A stretch of DNA of 32,881 nucleotides, from positions 1 to 32,881 of the forward strand of contig URCP01000023.1 of the NCBI GenBank assembly GCA_900546315.1, written 5' to 3'. This document shows positions 31,216-32,881 of the stretch, piece by piece; positions within the stretch are counted from its first letter, which is position 1; every line of letters begins with the position of its first letter. A program made the position numbers and the translations under genes. The notes below the pieces were generated by a model. That model was not told the origin of the DNA. It saw nothing but the letters and a program-made list of their open reading frames with translations, and did no database searches. This stretch comes from an uncultured Eubacteriales bacterium. Its GTDB lineage: Bacteria > Bacillota > Clostridia > Oscillospirales > CAG-272.

Positions 31216-32881
31216 ATGAAAACACTCCTCGCTGTCGACGGCAACAGCATCCTCTGCCGCGCTTTCTACGGGATAAGACCGCTCACTACCCACACCGGGC
31301 TGTTCACGAACGCGGTCTACGGCTTCGCGACGATACTCTCGAAGCATATCGAGAACCTGAAGCCGGATGCCCTCGCGGTCGCGTTCGACGTCAAGGCGCC
31401 GACCTTCAGACACGAAAAGTTCGACGAGTACAAGGCTGGAAGAAAAGCCATGCCGGACGAGCTCGGAATGCAGTTCCCGTACGCGAAGCGCCTCGCCGCC
31501 GCGCTCGGGGCGAAGGTGCTCGAGCTCCCCGGCTGGGAGGCGGACGACATCCTCGGCACCTTGTCGAGGACTGCCGAAAAGGAGGATTACCGCGCGTATC
31601 TCCTCACCGGCGACCGCGATTCTCTCCAGCTCATCGACGCGTCAACGACAGTTCTCCTCGCGTCGAACAGCGACACGATCAATTTCGACGAGGAGCACTT
31701 CCGCGAGACCTACGGCGTCGGACCGGATCAGTTCGTCGACGTCAAGGCGCTCATGGGCGACAAGTCGGACAATATTCCTGGCGTGCCCGGCATCGGTGAG
31801 AAGACCGCGCTGAAGCTGATATCCGACTTCGGCTCTCTCGACGGCGTCTACAAGGCGATAGACGATTCGGCGGGCGCGCAGATACCGACCATCGCGAAGG
31901 GCGTGCGCGCGAAGCTCGAGACAGGGCGCGAGAGCGCGTATCTCTCGAGATACCTCGCGAAGATAGACACCGCGGCGCCGCTCGGCGTGACGGCGGATGA
32001 TCTCGCGACCGACGGGTACAGAAGGGACGAGCTGAAAGCCCTCTTCACGGAGCTTGAGTTCACCGGACTCATCAAGCGTTTCGGGCTTGAAGGACAGGAA
32101 ACCGCACAGGACACCCGGAAAAAGCCGGAAATCGAAACGAAAAACGTGAACGCGGACGAATTTCTCCGCGCCGTCGTGTCTTTTGACAAGGTCGCCCTCG
32201 CGTCGACGCCGGGGACGGTTCAGCTCTCGGGGGACGGGAAGACCATGCTCGAGACGCCGCTGAACCGCCCGCGGGAGAACCTTCTGTGCGAGCTCTTCTC
32301 GCGTGCGGACGAGTACGCCGGCGGGGAGGGGAAGGCTTACAGGATGGAGAGCATAGTCTATGACTCGAAAAAGCTCTGGAACGAGAACCCGATGCTGCCG
32401 GCGGACTTCAGCTTCGGCTTCGACGTGATGCTCGCGGCGTATGTGGCGGATCCGTCTGAGGGCGCGTACACCGCGGACCGGCTGAGGATAAGATATCTCG
32501 GCGGGGACGAGACGAAGACCTCGGAAGAGAGTCTGAACGCCGCGGAGATTTATCTCATCGCCGGCAAGCTCGACAATACCCTTCGGGAGCGCGGGCAGGA
32601 AAAGCTGCTCCATGAGATCGAGATGCCGCTCGCGAAGGTGCTCTCCGGCATGGAGTCCGCCGGGTTCAAGGTGGATACCGAGGGACTGCGGAGTTTCTCG
32701 GACAAGCTCGGTGAGGCGGCGGAGACGCTGAAAGAGCGTATATACGCGCTTTCCGGCTGCGAGTTCAACATCAATTCGCCGAAGCAGCTCGGGGAGGTGC
32801 TCTTCGAGCGTCTCGGGCTTCCCGCCGGAAAGAAGACGAAGAGCGGGTACTCGACGAGCGCGGATATTCTCGAGCGTCTCG
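31216..32881 (+). CDS. polA: DNA polymerase I, partial (cut by window edge)
   Basis: PolA fills gaps and removes RNA primers during replication and repair. The visible 555 residues hold the 5' nuclease domain (about 1-290, with LLAVDGNSILCRAFYG, GWEADDILGTL, LTGDRDSLQL and GDKSDNIPGVPGIGEKTA). A degenerate 3'-5' exonuclease-like domain follows (about 310-480). The start of the polymerase domain has EMPLAKVLSGMESAGFKVD and NINSPKQLGEVLFERLGL. The expected exonuclease DxE acidic pair is not seen, as in other Firmicutes PolA proteins that lack proofreading. AAGGAAATAAGG precedes the ATG at 31216. The right end of the gene lies outside the window. Confidence 0.97.
   Translation, partial: MKTLLAVDGNSILCRAFYGIRPLTTHTGLFTNAVYGFATILSKHIENLKPDALAVAFDVKAPTFRHEKFDEYKAGRKAMPDELGMQFPYAKRLAAALGAKVLELPGWEADDILGTLSRTAEKEDYRAYLLTGDRDSLQLIDASTTVLLASNSDTINFDEEHFRETYGVGPDQFVDVKALMGDKSDNIPGVPGIGEKTALKLISDFGSLDGVYKAIDDSAGAQIPTIAKGVRAKLETGRESAYLSRYLAKIDTAAPLGVTADDLATDGYRRDELKALFTELEFTGLIKRFGLEGQETAQDTRKKPEIETKNVNADEFLRAVVSFDKVALASTPGTVQLSGDGKTMLETPLNRPRENLLCELFSRADEYAGGEGKAYRMESIVYDSKKLWNENPMLPADFSFGFDVMLAAYVADPSEGAYTADRLRIRYLGGDETKTSEESLNAAEIYLIAGKLDNTLRERGQEKLLHEIEMPLAKVLSGMESAGFKVDTEGLRSFSDKLGEAAETLKERIYALSGCEFNINSPKQLGEVLFERLGLPAGKKTKSGYSTSADILERL

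Overview
The window looks like a chromosomal segment from an uncultured, GC-rich Clostridia/Firmicutes bacterium, plausibly an Oscillospirales-like gut or rumen lineage. The reasons are AAAGGA/GGAGG ribosome sites, consensus TTGACA-N17-TATAAT promoters, a PdaA-type deacetylase, a ClpE-like Clp ATPase, CvpA and a DUF5711-like partner, and a putative EF-P-modifying reductase. The lineage is inferred from gene families only. No tRNA, rRNA, CRISPR array, transposase or phage gene was seen.

Layout. (1) 70-1547 (-): two overlapping polysaccharide deacetylases. (2) 1820-10826 (+): a nearly complete arginine pathway, argG, argH, argC, an SDR reductase, argJ, argB, argD and argF. It has a good sigma-A promoter, a possible ARG box and a terminal bidirectional hairpin. 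ArgJ recycles the acetyl group and ArgB is of the arginine-sensitive type, so this is the cyclic pathway; argR and carAB are not in the window. (3) 10877-17224: an accessory block. It holds an AraC regulator and an SDR fired from overlapping divergent promoters, a Gfo/Idh/MocA oxidoreductase, a protein that appears to be a HydG relative stripped of its radical-SAM core, a second AraC regulator, and an orphan sugar-type solute-binding lipoprotein. (4) 17291-21139 (-): alaS with a textbook promoter, then mtnA bracketed by two near-identical palindromic repeats. (5) 21215-30999 (-): a long co-oriented series of DUF5711-like protein, CvpA, ClpE-like ATPase, a P-type-ATPase-fold protein with every catalytic motif lost (and a frameshift), an Imm-5-like helical protein, a DNA-deoxyinosine glycosylase and an SGNH hydrolase. 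(6) 31216-end (+): polA, cut by the window edge.

The points most worth a second look are four. One is the catalytically dead P-type ATPase translationally coupled to the Clp ATPase. Another is the HydG-derived protein without iron-sulfur cysteines. A third is a roughly 265-bp patch of foreign codon usage inside the Clp gene, over its first Walker A/B region, which means either gene conversion or an assembly chimera. The last is a three-copy intergenic palindrome family, two copies of which bracket mtnA.
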